DNA of 10,605 nucleotides from Sphingomonas sp. Lineage in GTDB: Bacteria; Pseudomonadota; Alphaproteobacteria; Sphingomonadales; Sphingomonadaceae. Below are positions 1 through 6,423 of this stretch, piece after piece (position 1 is the stretch's first letter; every line of letters begins with the position of its first letter). The stretch spans positions 1-10,605 of the forward strand of contig JASLBO010000399.1 in the NCBI GenBank assembly GCA_030146605.1. Direction: 5' to 3'. The notes beneath the pieces were generated by a model. That model saw only the letters and a program-made list of their open reading frames with translations, searched no databases and was not told the DNA's origin. A program made the position numbers and the translations under genes.

Positions 1-792
1 CCCGCGACGACCATCGTCTCGGGCAAGCTCAATCGCGAGGATGCCAGGCGCGGCGGCGGACCGACGGGGCGCCGGCTCCAGGTCACCTGCTTTCCCCGTC
101 CGCTGCCGGTGACGATGGAGTTCCGCGGGATGATGGCGCCCCCGCCTGCGCCCGCTTACAGTCCGCCGATGCTTTCGGTCATGGCCGAGGACATCGTCGT
201 CACCGGCTCGCGTATGGCGCAGCAGGAGGAACTGGGCGATCTCAAGCTCTATCGCATCCCCGACACCACAAACGTCGCCGCGATGAGCCAGAAGCAGGTG
301 ATGATGATCGACAAGAAGGCAGTGCCGGTCGAGATCCTCTATCGCACGCGGATCTGGAACGGCGGCATGAGCGACGTCGGCATCGCGCTGCGCGCGCAGA
401 ACCGCAAGGACAGGGGGCTGGGCATTCCGCTCCCTGCCGGCCGCGTCGCGGTGTTCGAGCCGCTCGGCGAGCGCAAGCTGCTGGTCGGCGAGGCGTCGCT
501 CGACGACAAGGCCGTCGACGAAGAGGTCCAGCTCGACCTGGCCGGGTCAACGCAAGTGACCGCAAGCGTGACCACCCGCGAGAAACGCGACGATTGGGAG
601 GACCAGCTTCTCACCGTCACCAATGCCAACCCGCATCCGATCCGCTTCGAAAGCGAATTCCAGCGCGACGACGGCATCCGCTGGACCCGGATGTCGGCGC
701 GGCTCGGCCGCAGGAATGGCCAGGATCTGTGGTCGGTCGAGATTCCCGCCAACGGCACCGCGACGCTGCGCTTTCGAAAGGTCGGCAACTAG
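1..792 (+). CDS. DUF4139 domain-containing protein, C-terminal part (5'-truncated by window edge)
   Basis: The frame is open from base 1 to the TAG at 790-792, giving about 263 residues with no start in view, so the gene begins outside the window. The visible part has a proline/methionine-rich linker (MMAPPPAPAYSPPM), then AEDIVVTGSR, then a beta-rich region. The segments LKLYRIPDTTNVAAMSQKQV, GIPLPAGRVAVFEP, LLVGEASL and a closing IPANGTATLRFRK match the layout I know for DUF4139 (mucoidy-inhibitor-A-like) proteins. Their biochemical role is not established; they are generally thought to be envelope-associated. An ATG at 115 or the GTG at 109 is unlikely to be the true start, because the coding frame continues upstream without a stop. 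The DIVVTGSR stretch resembles the N-terminal motif of sphingomonad TonB-dependent receptors, but nothing else here is receptor-like. Family assignment is from remembered motifs; no search was run. Confidence 0.7.
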   Translation, partial: PATTIVSGKLNREDARRGGGPTGRRLQVTCFPRPLPVTMEFRGMMAPPPAPAYSPPMLSVMAEDIVVTGSRMAQQEELGDLKLYRIPDTTNVAAMSQKQVMMIDKKAVPVEILYRTRIWNGGMSDVGIALRAQNRKDRGLGIPLPAGRVAVFEPLGERKLLVGEASLDDKAVDEEVQLDLAGSTQVTASVTTREKRDDWEDQLLTVTNANPHPIRFESEFQRDDGIRWTRMSARLGRRNGQDLWSVEIPANGTATLRFRKVGN

Positions 793-815
793 CCGGCATA
801 AGCAATGCTCCGGCC

Positions 816-833
816 GCGATGCGCGAGCATCGC
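816..833. repeat. Perfect hairpin with GNRA loop after the DUF4139 gene
   Basis: GCGATGC (816-822) and GCATCGC (827-833) form a 7-bp stem closed by a GCGA tetraloop, 24 bases past the DUF4139 stop codon. No T-tract follows, so it is not a classic intrinsic terminator. It may protect an mRNA 3' end or assist factor-dependent termination. This role is inference only. Confidence 0.4.
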
Positions 834-903
834 TTCGAGGGTGGAAGCGGGTTTCTCGAGGCGGTCACAGAGGTGCAATCGGCGCGCCCTAATCCGGCGG
901 CGT

Positions 904-928
904 GTCGGCGCGGTTCCCCGCGCCCGAC
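904..928. repeat. GC-rich stem-loop in the phoA leader region
   Basis: GTCGGCGCGG (904-913), loop TTCC (914-917) and CCGCGCC-C-GAC (918-928) form a 10-bp stem with one bulged C. CTTTCC follows, a weak pyrimidine run. It lies 24 bases upstream of the phoA ribosome site. It could be a weak terminator for upstream transcription or a leader structure. No convincing Pho box was found in this 171-bp gap. Confidence 0.35.
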
Positions 929-952
929 CTTTCCGTCACTTCCATTGCAACG

Positions 953-957
953 AAGGA
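953..957 (+). promoter_or_regulatory. Ribosome binding site of phoA
   Basis: AAGGA, six bases before the GTG at 964. It decides the start: the open frame extends upstream, but only the GTG has this site and is followed at once by a signal peptide. Confidence 0.8.
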
Positions 958-963
958 ATTCCA

Positions 964-2388
964 GTGAAATCTTCCCGCCTCCCGTGCGCCGCTGCGGCCA
1001 TCGCCCTGCTCGCCGCCCCCGGTGCGCGGGCGCAGGAGCGCACCGCGCCGCCGGCGATCGACCTGTCGCGCGGGGCGCAAGGCGAGCTGAGCCAGCCCGA
1101 GGGCGCGCGCCGTATCCGGGGCGACATGACCGAGACCTATCGCCGGCTGATCCGCGAAGGGAAGGTGCGCAACGTGATCCTGCTGATCGGCGACGGCATG
1201 GGCGATTCCGAAATTACCGTCGCCCGCAATTATGCCGAGGGTGCGGGGGGCTATTTCAAGGGCATCGATGCGCTGCCGGTGACCGGCCAATACACCCATT
1301 ATGCGCTCGACAAGGCCACCGGAAAGCCCAATTACGTCACCGATTCCGCGGCTTCGGCCACTGCCTGGGCGACCGGCGTCAAAAGCTATAACGGCGCGAT
1401 CGGCGTCGATGTGCGCGGGGCGCCGCGCCCCTCCTTGCTCGAAATGGCCAAGGCCGCGGGCTATGCCACCGGCAACGTGACCACCGCCGATATCGAGGAC
1501 GCGACCCCCGCTGCCCAGATGGCGCACGTCACCCAGCGCGGCTGCTTCGGCCCGGTCGCGACCAGCGCGCAGTGCCCGGGCAATGCGCTGGAGCGCGGCG
1601 GCGCCGGCTCGATCGCCGAGCAGATGCTCGCATTGCGCCCCGATCTGGTGCTGGGCGGCGGCGCGGCGACCTTCGCCGAGACCGCCCGCGCCGGCGCATG
1701 GCAGGGCAAGACGCTGCTCCAACAGGCGCAGGCGCGCGGCTTCACCATCGTCCGCGACGCCGCGGCGCTCGGAGCGGTGACCGCGGCCGACCAGAAGCAG
1801 CCGCTGCTCGGCCTGTTCGCCGAGCGCAACATGCCGGTGCGCTGGGAAGGTCCGCGCGCGACGCATCACGGCAATATCGATCGGCCGCCGGTGCGCTGCA
1901 CGCCCAATGCCGAGCGCACCGCCGACCTTCCCACGCTCGCGGCGATGACGCGCAAGGCGATCGCGCTTCTCGGCAAGAAGCCCAGGGGCTTCTTCCTCCA
2001 GGTCGAGGGCGCCTCGATCGACAAGGAGGATCATGCCGCCAATCCGTGCGGCCAGATCGGCGAGACCGTCGATCTGGACGAGGCGGTCCAGGTCGCGCTC
2101 GAGTTCGCCAGGGCCGACGGCCATACGCTGGTGATCGTCACCGCCGATCATGCCCATACCAGCCAGATCATCGGCAATGGCAGCAAGGCCCCGGGGCTCA
2201 CCGCCGCGCTGATCACGAGCGACGATGCAGTGATGACGGTCACTTACGGGACCGCCGAGCAAGGCTCGCAGGGCCACACCGGCACGCAATTGCGCGTCGC
2301 CGCTTTTGGTCCGCGCGCGGCCAATTTCGCCGGCCTCACCGATCAGACCGACATGTTCTACACGATCCGCGACGCACTCGGACTTTAA
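964..2388 (+). CDS. phoA: Alkaline phosphatase, E. coli PhoA type, secreted
   Basis: A phosphate-monoester hydrolase expected to be exported and to release inorganic phosphate from organic phosphates. The GTG start gives 474 residues (E. coli precursor 471). A signal peptide is plain: a KSSR basic start, a hydrophobic stretch over about 9-19, and ARA-Q cleavage near 23/24. Using E. coli mature numbering plus 26, every key residue is present. These are D77 (D51), nucleophile S128 in DSAASATA (S102), D179 and T181 (D153, T155), R192 (R166), E348 (E322), D353, K354 and H357 (D327, K328, H331), D395-H396 (D369-H370) and H438 (H412). The four cysteines C194, C204, C312 and C362 match the two E. 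coli disulfides, which supports a periplasmic or extracellular location. The D153/K328 pair is of the E. coli type. It is flanked by palindromes and appears monocistronic. No clear Pho box is visible, so PhoB control is unproven. Confidence 0.96.
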   Translation: MKSSRLPCAAAAIALLAAPGARAQERTAPPAIDLSRGAQGELSQPEGARRIRGDMTETYRRLIREGKVRNVILLIGDGMGDSEITVARNYAEGAGGYFKGIDALPVTGQYTHYALDKATGKPNYVTDSAASATAWATGVKSYNGAIGVDVRGAPRPSLLEMAKAAGYATGNVTTADIEDATPAAQMAHVTQRGCFGPVATSAQCPGNALERGGAGSIAEQMLALRPDLVLGGGAATFAETARAGAWQGKTLLQQAQARGFTIVRDAAALGAVTAADQKQPLLGLFAERNMPVRWEGPRATHHGNIDRPPVRCTPNAERTADLPTLAAMTRKAIALLGKKPRGFFLQVEGASIDKEDHAANPCGQIGETVDLDEAVQVALEFARADGHTLVIVTADHAHTSQIIGNGSKAPGLTAALITSDDAVMTVTYGTAEQGSQGHTGTQLRVAAFGPRAANFAGLTDQTDMFYTIRDALGL

Positions 2389-2399
2389 CCGCCATGAGA

Positions 2400-2424
2400 C
2401 TCCCCTCCCTGAAAGGGAGGGGAG
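2400..2424. repeat. 11-bp perfect hairpin after phoA (terminator-like or repeat end)
   Basis: CTCCCCTCCCT (2400-2410), loop GAA (2411-2413) and AGGGAGGGGAG (2414-2424) pair perfectly, starting 11 bases after the phoA stop. The 3' flank is GGAGTTAGGG rather than a T-run. It may end phoA transcription inefficiently, or be a dispersed palindromic element inserted at the gene's 3' end. Confidence 0.6.
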
Positions 2425-2451
2425 GGAGTTAGGGTCAGTTTGATTCAGGCT

Positions 2452-2540
2452 GGTTCTGTTCCCCTGCGAAAGCAGGGGTCCAGGGTCACAACCGGGGCGC
2501 TCTCGGCTCCTGGCCCCTGCTTTCGCAGGGGAACTGAACC
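2452..2540. repeat. Inverted pair of REP-like hairpins (REPIN-like element)
   Basis: Each half is a perfect hairpin. CCCCTGC-GAAA-GCAGGGG is at 2461-2478, and its reverse complement CCCCTGC-TTTC-GCAGGGG is at 2514-2531. The exact inverted repeat covers 2458-2478 and 2514-2534 (21 bp). Allowing one mismatch and one missing base, it extends to 2452-2484 and 2509-2540. The spacer between the exact arms is 35 bases. Two REP units facing each other is the arrangement mobilised by REP-associated tyrosine transposases (RAYT) in other bacteria; no such gene is in this window. I recall this same core as widespread in sphingomonad genomes. It can also fold as one long cruciform or RNA stem. Confidence 0.8.
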
Positions 2541-2596
2541 GCTTCAACTTAGGTGAATCGACGCTAAGTGCGAGCCGATCGATCTGCCCGGAATAA

Positions 2597-2628
2597 AGGA
2601 AGGCCGGGCATCGACCCCGGCCTTTCCT
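2597..2628 (+). terminator. Possible intrinsic terminator or attenuator stem-loop
   Basis: AGGAAGGCCGGG (2597-2608) pairs with CCCGGCCTTTCCT (2616-2628) with one bulged T, around a 7-base loop. The 3' arm carries TTTCCT but no long T-run follows. It lies more than 200 bases past phoA and about 115 bases before the Mfd-like ATG. It could stop read-through from the left in either direction. Moderate to low certainty. Confidence 0.4.
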
Positions 2629-2743
2629 CACCCACCCCTGCCGGCTGCGCACCTGCGCTTCATCAGCCGCTGCGCCGATCCGCGCCGGAACGCCGCCGGG
2701 CAACGCTCGTTGGGCGAGATCCAGATCAAAGGCGCCTACCTCC

Positions 2744-5700
2744 ATGCTCATATCCGGCGGTCCGACCGCACAGGCGCTTGCGCCGCTCAAGGCCGCTGCG
2801 CCGCTCGCCGCCGGCGAAGCCGCCGCATTGTTGGCGGACGCGCTGCACAAGGGCGATTTGCTGTTCGCTGCGGGCGATGAGACGCGCGCGCTTGCCGTCG
2901 CGCGCGCGCTGGCGGCGATGTGCCCGTCGGCCGAGGTATTGTTCTGCCCCGGCAGCGATGCCTTGGCCGGCGACGAGGCACCCGCCTCTCCCGCCAATAT
3001 CGGCCAGCGGGTCGCCGCGTTGCGGCGCATGCGTCTCGCGCGGCGCGAGGGCGGTGGCACGCGGATCGCCTGCATCACCACGGGCGATGCCCTTGGCCGG
3101 ACCTATCCCGAACCCGACGCCTTCGAGACCGCGCCGCCGCGCGTGGTGCTGGGCGAGGCCGTGGAACTGCCGCTCCTGTTCGAGCAACTGGTCGAGGCGG
3201 GCTATATCAACGACGATCGGGTCGACGAACCCGGCGAAGTGGCGCTGCGCGGTCAGGTGCTCGACGTCTATCCGGCGGATGCGGAGGAGCCGCTCCGCAT
3301 CGAGACCGCGGACGGCCGTGTCGTTTCGATCCGCAGCTACGATCCCGCCAGCCAGCGCACCATCGGCGAGCGCGAGGCGCAGGAGCTCGGCCGCGTCGCC
3401 GAGCCGGCGCTGCACGGCGCGGGCGTGACGCTGCCCGATCATGTCCCCGGCGCGTTGCTCGCCATCGAGCCTGCTGCGGAGGATCGCCGCAAGCGTTTTC
3501 TGGCGCTGGCCGCCGATGCCGGGCGGCGGCGGCCCGGACGCGCCATCAAGGCAGTCGCGGTCGAGGCGACCTGGCACGCGGCGACCGCGAACCGGCAGCG
3601 CCTGACGCTGACGGGTGCCGGCGACCCGCCCCCGCGCTTCGTCGAGGCCAGGACGCCCTTGCGGGCCTTTGCCAAGGTTGCCCGCGCGGTGTTGGAAGCC
3701 GGCGACCGCGTCGTGCTGCTGGGCGGCGCGCGCGATCTCCGCTTTCTGCGGCGCCGTATCGCGGGGGTGTTGAAGCGCGATGTGGCGGACGCGGCCAGCT
3801 GGGTCGACGTGCGCGGTGCAGCGCCGGGCAGCCTGCTCGCGCTCGAGGCGCCGGTCGATCGCGGTTTCCGGAGCAATGACGTGCTCGCCATCGCCGCCGC
3901 AGATCTGCTGGGCAGCCGCGCCGAGCGAAACGACAGCCAGACCGCTGCCGCTGACATCTCCTTGTTCGGGCTGGGCGAGATCCGGGTCGGCGACGTCGTG
4001 GTGCATGAGGATCACGGCATCGGGATCGTTGCCGGGCTCGAGACGATGCCCGAAAACGGAGCGGACGAACCGGGCGACGCCATCGCGCTCACTTATGCCG
4101 ATCAGGGCCTGCGGCTGGTGTCGGTCGCCGAAGCGGATCGGCTGTGGCGCTACGGCGCCGATGCCGATGCCGTCGCGCTCGACAAGCTCGACGGATCGAG
4201 CTGGCAGAAGCGGCGCAGCGCGATCGACGCCGCGATCGCCGAGACCGCGCGCGGCCTCACCGCGCTGGCGCAGGAGCGGGCATCCCGCACCGCCCCGGTG
4301 CTCGCCCCCGATACCGACGCCTATGAACGCTTCGCCGCCGGCTTCCCCTATAGCGAGACTCCCGATCAGGCTCGCACGATCGAGGCGGTCCGCGCCGACC
4401 TCGCCGCAGGGGCGCCGATGGACCGGCTGGTGATCGGCGATGTCGGCTTCGGCAAGACCGAAGTGGCGTTGCGCGCGGCGGCGGTTGCCGCGCTCGCGGG
4501 TCACCAGGTCGCGGTCGCCGCGCCCACCACGGTGCTGGCGCGCCAGCATATCGAGACCTTCACCGCGCGGTTCGAGGGCACGGGAATCGAAGTCGCCGGC
4601 CTGTCGCGGCTGGCGAGCCCGGCCGAGAAGAAGCGCGTCAAGGCAGGGCTTGCGGACGGATCGATCCAGATTGTGGTCGGCACCGGCGCAGTGGCCGGCA
4701 AGGGCGTCGACTATAAGGATCTCGCGCTGGTCATCATCGACGAGGAGCAGCGCTTCGGCACCGGCGACAAGGCGCGGATGCGCGCGCTGGGGGCGGGGCA
4801 CGTGCTGACGCTCAGCGCCACGCCGATCCCGCGGACGCTGCAGGCGGCGCTCACCGGGATCCAGCAGCTCTCGGTGATCGCGACGCCGCCCGCGCGCCGC
4901 CAGCCGATCCGCACCGCGGTGGGCGCGTTCGACAAGGAGATCGTCCGCGCCGCGCTCCTGCGCGAGCGCAGCCGGGGCGGGCAGAGCTTCGTGGTGGTGC
5001 CGCGGATCGAGGACATGGCGATCCTCGCCGCCTTGCTCGCGCAGGTCGTGCCCGAGCTCGAGGTGTTCGAGGCGCATGGCAAGCTGCCCGCCGCCGCGAT
5101 CGACGAGGCGATGGTCCGCTTCGGCCGGGGCGAGGGCGACGTGCTGCTCGCCACCAACATCATCGAGGCCGGCCTCGATGTGCCGCGCGCCAACACCATG
5201 GTGATCTGGCGCGCCGACCGGTTCGGGCTCAGCCAGCTCCACCAGCTGCGCGGCCGGGTCGGGCGCGGCAGCCGCCGTGGCCAGGTGCTGCTGCTCACCG
5301 AACCCGACAAGACCATCGCCCCGCGCACCCTCAAACGCCTCCGTACGCTCGAGGCGTTCGACCGGCTCGGCGCGGGTTTCGCGATCAGCGCGCAGGATCT
5401 CGACATGCGCGGCGCCGGCGACCTGCTCGGCGAGGCGCAGGCCGGGCACATGAAGCTGATCGGCATCGATCTGTACCAGCATCTGCTCGAATCGGCGCTG
5501 CGCACCGTGCGCGGCGAGACGGTCGAGCGCTGGGTGCCCGAGCTTCACCTCGGAATCGAAGGGCGTCTTCCCGAAAGCTGGATCCCCGATGCCGAGCTGC
5601 GCATCACCTTCTATGCGCGCATCGCGCGGATCGACGATGCCGGCGCGGTCGACGCACTCGAAGCCGAGCTCGAGGACCGGTTCGGTGCCTTGCCGGAAGC

Positions 5701-5938
5701 GGCGGTGACCCTGCTGTCGATCGCGCGGGTGCGGGCCGGCGCGCGTGCTGCCGGGATCGCGCGGATCGATGCGGGGCCGGGCGCGATCGCCTTCACCCCG
5801 CGGCCCGGCACCGCCGCTTCGGAGCCCGAAGGCATGACCCGCAAGGGCGAGCGCCTGTTGCTGGCCGAGAGGATCGAGGATCCGCGCCTCCGGCTCGAGC
5901 GGGTCGAGGCCTTGCTCGAGCAATTCGACACCGGTTGA
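2744..5938 (+). CDS. Mfd-like transcription-repair coupling helicase, short divergent form
   Basis: A 1064-residue superfamily 2 DNA translocase of the Mfd/TRCF type (E. coli Mfd is 1148). Domains in order: a UvrB-like N-terminal module (about 1-250), with SDALAGDEAPASPANIGQRV and EVALRGQVLDVYP matching Mfd's D1 region; a divergent linker (250-405); an RNA-polymerase-interacting-like domain (410-490), with VGDVVVHEDHGIGIVAGLE and LDKLDGSSWQKRR; and a helicase core. The core has Walker A GDVGFGKT (K571), APTTVLARQH, DEEQRFG (666-672), SATPIPRT (691-698) and QLRGRVGR (834-841). The translocation motif is DLDMRGAGDLLGE (885-897), and a TRCF C-terminal domain follows (about 930-1064). The motor is intact; the N-terminal half is about 65 residues shorter than E. 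coli Mfd. It is not beside recG/sdhE, where I expect alphaproteobacterial mfd, and several motifs differ (ATNIIEAGLDVP, VGTGAVAGKG). A paralogue is therefore likelier than housekeeping mfd. The ribosome site is weak (AAAGG, 11 bases before ATG). Confidence 0.88.
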   Translation: MLISGGPTAQALAPLKAAAPLAAGEAAALLADALHKGDLLFAAGDETRALAVARALAAMCPSAEVLFCPGSDALAGDEAPASPANIGQRVAALRRMRLARREGGGTRIACITTGDALGRTYPEPDAFETAPPRVVLGEAVELPLLFEQLVEAGYINDDRVDEPGEVALRGQVLDVYPADAEEPLRIETADGRVVSIRSYDPASQRTIGEREAQELGRVAEPALHGAGVTLPDHVPGALLAIEPAAEDRRKRFLALAADAGRRRPGRAIKAVAVEATWHAATANRQRLTLTGAGDPPPRFVEARTPLRAFAKVARAVLEAGDRVVLLGGARDLRFLRRRIAGVLKRDVADAASWVDVRGAAPGSLLALEAPVDRGFRSNDVLAIAAADLLGSRAERNDSQTAAADISLFGLGEIRVGDVVVHEDHGIGIVAGLETMPENGADEPGDAIALTYADQGLRLVSVAEADRLWRYGADADAVALDKLDGSSWQKRRSAIDAAIAETARGLTALAQERASRTAPVLAPDTDAYERFAAGFPYSETPDQARTIEAVRADLAAGAPMDRLVIGDVGFGKTEVALRAAAVAALAGHQVAVAAPTTVLARQHIETFTARFEGTGIEVAGLSRLASPAEKKRVKAGLADGSIQIVVGTGAVAGKGVDYKDLALVIIDEEQRFGTGDKARMRALGAGHVLTLSATPIPRTLQAALTGIQQLSVIATPPARRQPIRTAVGAFDKEIVRAALLRERSRGGQSFVVVPRIEDMAILAALLAQVVPELEVFEAHGKLPAAAIDEAMVRFGRGEGDVLLATNIIEAGLDVPRANTMVIWRADRFGLSQLHQLRGRVGRGSRRGQVLLLTEPDKTIAPRTLKRLRTLEAFDRLGAGFAISAQDLDMRGAGDLLGEAQAGHMKLIGIDLYQHLLESALRTVRGETVERWVPELHLGIEGRLPESWIPDAELRITFYARIARIDDAGAVDALEAELEDRFGALPEAAVTLLSIARVRAGARAAGIARIDAGPGAIAFTPRPGTAASEPEGMTRKGERLLLAERIEDPRLRLERVEALLEQFDTG

Positions 5939-5963
5939 AAACGCGGCGGGTGACTTCCATATA
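5935..5963 (+). promoter_or_regulatory. Candidate sigma-70 promoter for the CopG-esterase pair
   Basis: TTGAAA (5935-5940, overlapping the Mfd-like stop codon), then 17 bases, then CATATA (5958-5963). The -35 element is good and the -10 is weak; TATACC at 5960-5965 is an alternative with a 19-base spacer. Predicted transcription would start near 5970, inside the palindrome at 5963-5980. Confidence 0.35.
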
Positions 5964-5980
5964 CCATCCACACGGATGGT
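5963..5980. promoter_or_regulatory. Palindrome before the RHH regulator, candidate operator
   Basis: ACCATCC (5963-5969) and GGATGGT (5974-5980) form a perfect 7-bp inverted repeat around ACAC, nine bases before the regulator's ATG. It would cover the predicted -10/+1 region and touch the ribosome site. That is a position suited to autorepression by the ribbon-helix-helix protein, or to a translation-controlling hairpin. The palindrome is seen directly; the role is inferred. Confidence 0.5.
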
Positions 5981-5989
5981 GAGGCTGGC

Positions 5990-6403
5990 ATGTCACAAGG
6001 TTCAGAGATCAAGCCCAAAGGCGACAGCGAAAAGATCACGATCAATCTCGGCTATGTCGATCTCGGCCATGTCGACCTGCTGGTGCGCGAGGGCTTCTAT
6101 TCGAACCGGACGGACTTCATCCGCACGGCGATCCGCAACCAGTTCGATCGCCACCGCGAGGCGGCCGAGAAATCGGTGGTGCGCCGGCGGCTCGAACTGG
6201 GCATCAGCCGCTTCTCGCGTGAACAGCTCGAGACGGCACGCAATGCCGGCGAGACGCTGGACATCCGTGTTCTCGGGCTCGCGACGATCGATCCCGAAGT
6301 TTCGCCCGAACTCGCCCGGGCGACGATCGCATCTCTCCATGTTCTGGGTGCGCTGCATGCGAGTTCGGCCGTCAAGGCCGCGCTCGCCGACCGTACCCTT
6401 TGA
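5990..6403 (+). CDS. CopG/Arc-type ribbon-helix-helix transcriptional regulator
   Basis: A 137-residue probable DNA-binding regulator acting in the cytoplasm as a dimer or tetramer. Near the N-terminus is a ribbon-helix-helix fold. The beta strand is EKITINLGYVDL (14-25), helix A runs over about 26-35, the turn is GFYSNRTDF, and helix B is SNRTDFIRTAIRNQF (38-52). The remaining 80 residues (basic VVRRRLEL, then a mixed helical tail) are unusual for a minimal CopG and may hold an oligomerisation or ligand-sensing part. The ATG at 5990 has GAGG five bases upstream. It lies 51 bases after the Mfd-like gene and 20 bases before the esterase, pointing to co-transcription with the esterase. A palindrome at 5963-5980 could be its own operator. 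There is no neighbouring toxin, so an antitoxin role is unlikely. The target genes are unknown. Confidence 0.85.
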   Translation: MSQGSEIKPKGDSEKITINLGYVDLGHVDLLVREGFYSNRTDFIRTAIRNQFDRHREAAEKSVVRRRLELGISRFSREQLETARNAGETLDIRVLGLATIDPEVSPELARATIASLHVLGALHASSAVKAALADRTL

Positions 6404-6411
6404 GTACACAT

Positions 6412-6416
6412 AAGGA
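6412..6416 (+). promoter_or_regulatory. Ribosome binding site of the esterase
   Basis: AAGGA, seven bases before the ATG at 6424. It favours 6424 over the in-frame TTG at 6400, which overlaps the preceding stop codon and has no comparable site. Confidence 0.8.
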
Positions 6417-6423
6417 CTATCGG

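Larger units (their letters stand above)
2389..2743. other. Palindrome-rich 355-bp intergenic region between phoA and the Mfd-like gene
   Basis: No plausible gene is seen here; frames crossing it are spill-over from neighbouring genes. It holds an 11-bp hairpin (2400-2424), an inverted pair of REP-like elements (2452-2540) and a terminator-like stem-loop (2597-2628). After that comes a stretch (2626-2650) containing CCTCACCCACCCCTGCCGG. This stretch and GGGAGTTAGGGT (2425-2436) resemble the edges of dispersed repeats I recall from sphingomonads and related genomes. No clear sigma-70 promoter for the downstream gene was found. Confidence 0.6.

Noticed and set aside
930..950. Possible Pho box before phoA
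   Set aside because: One half-site (CCGTCAC) only; the second half expected 11 bases on does not match.
2452..2540. CRISPR-like or insertion-sequence interpretation of the repeat pair
   Set aside because: Only two inverted copies, no regular spacers, no transposase, and no target duplication could be recognised.
889..3081. 730-codon minus-strand open frame over phoA and the repeat region
   Set aside because: It spans two genes and the palindromic gap with low-complexity composition and no family motifs; antisense shadow.
2726..5971. 1081-codon open frame on the minus strand opposite the Mfd-like gene
   Set aside because: It is an almost exact antisense shadow, with repetitive Arg/Gly/Ala/Asp-rich composition and no recognisable motifs. 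This is usual opposite a GC-rich gene.
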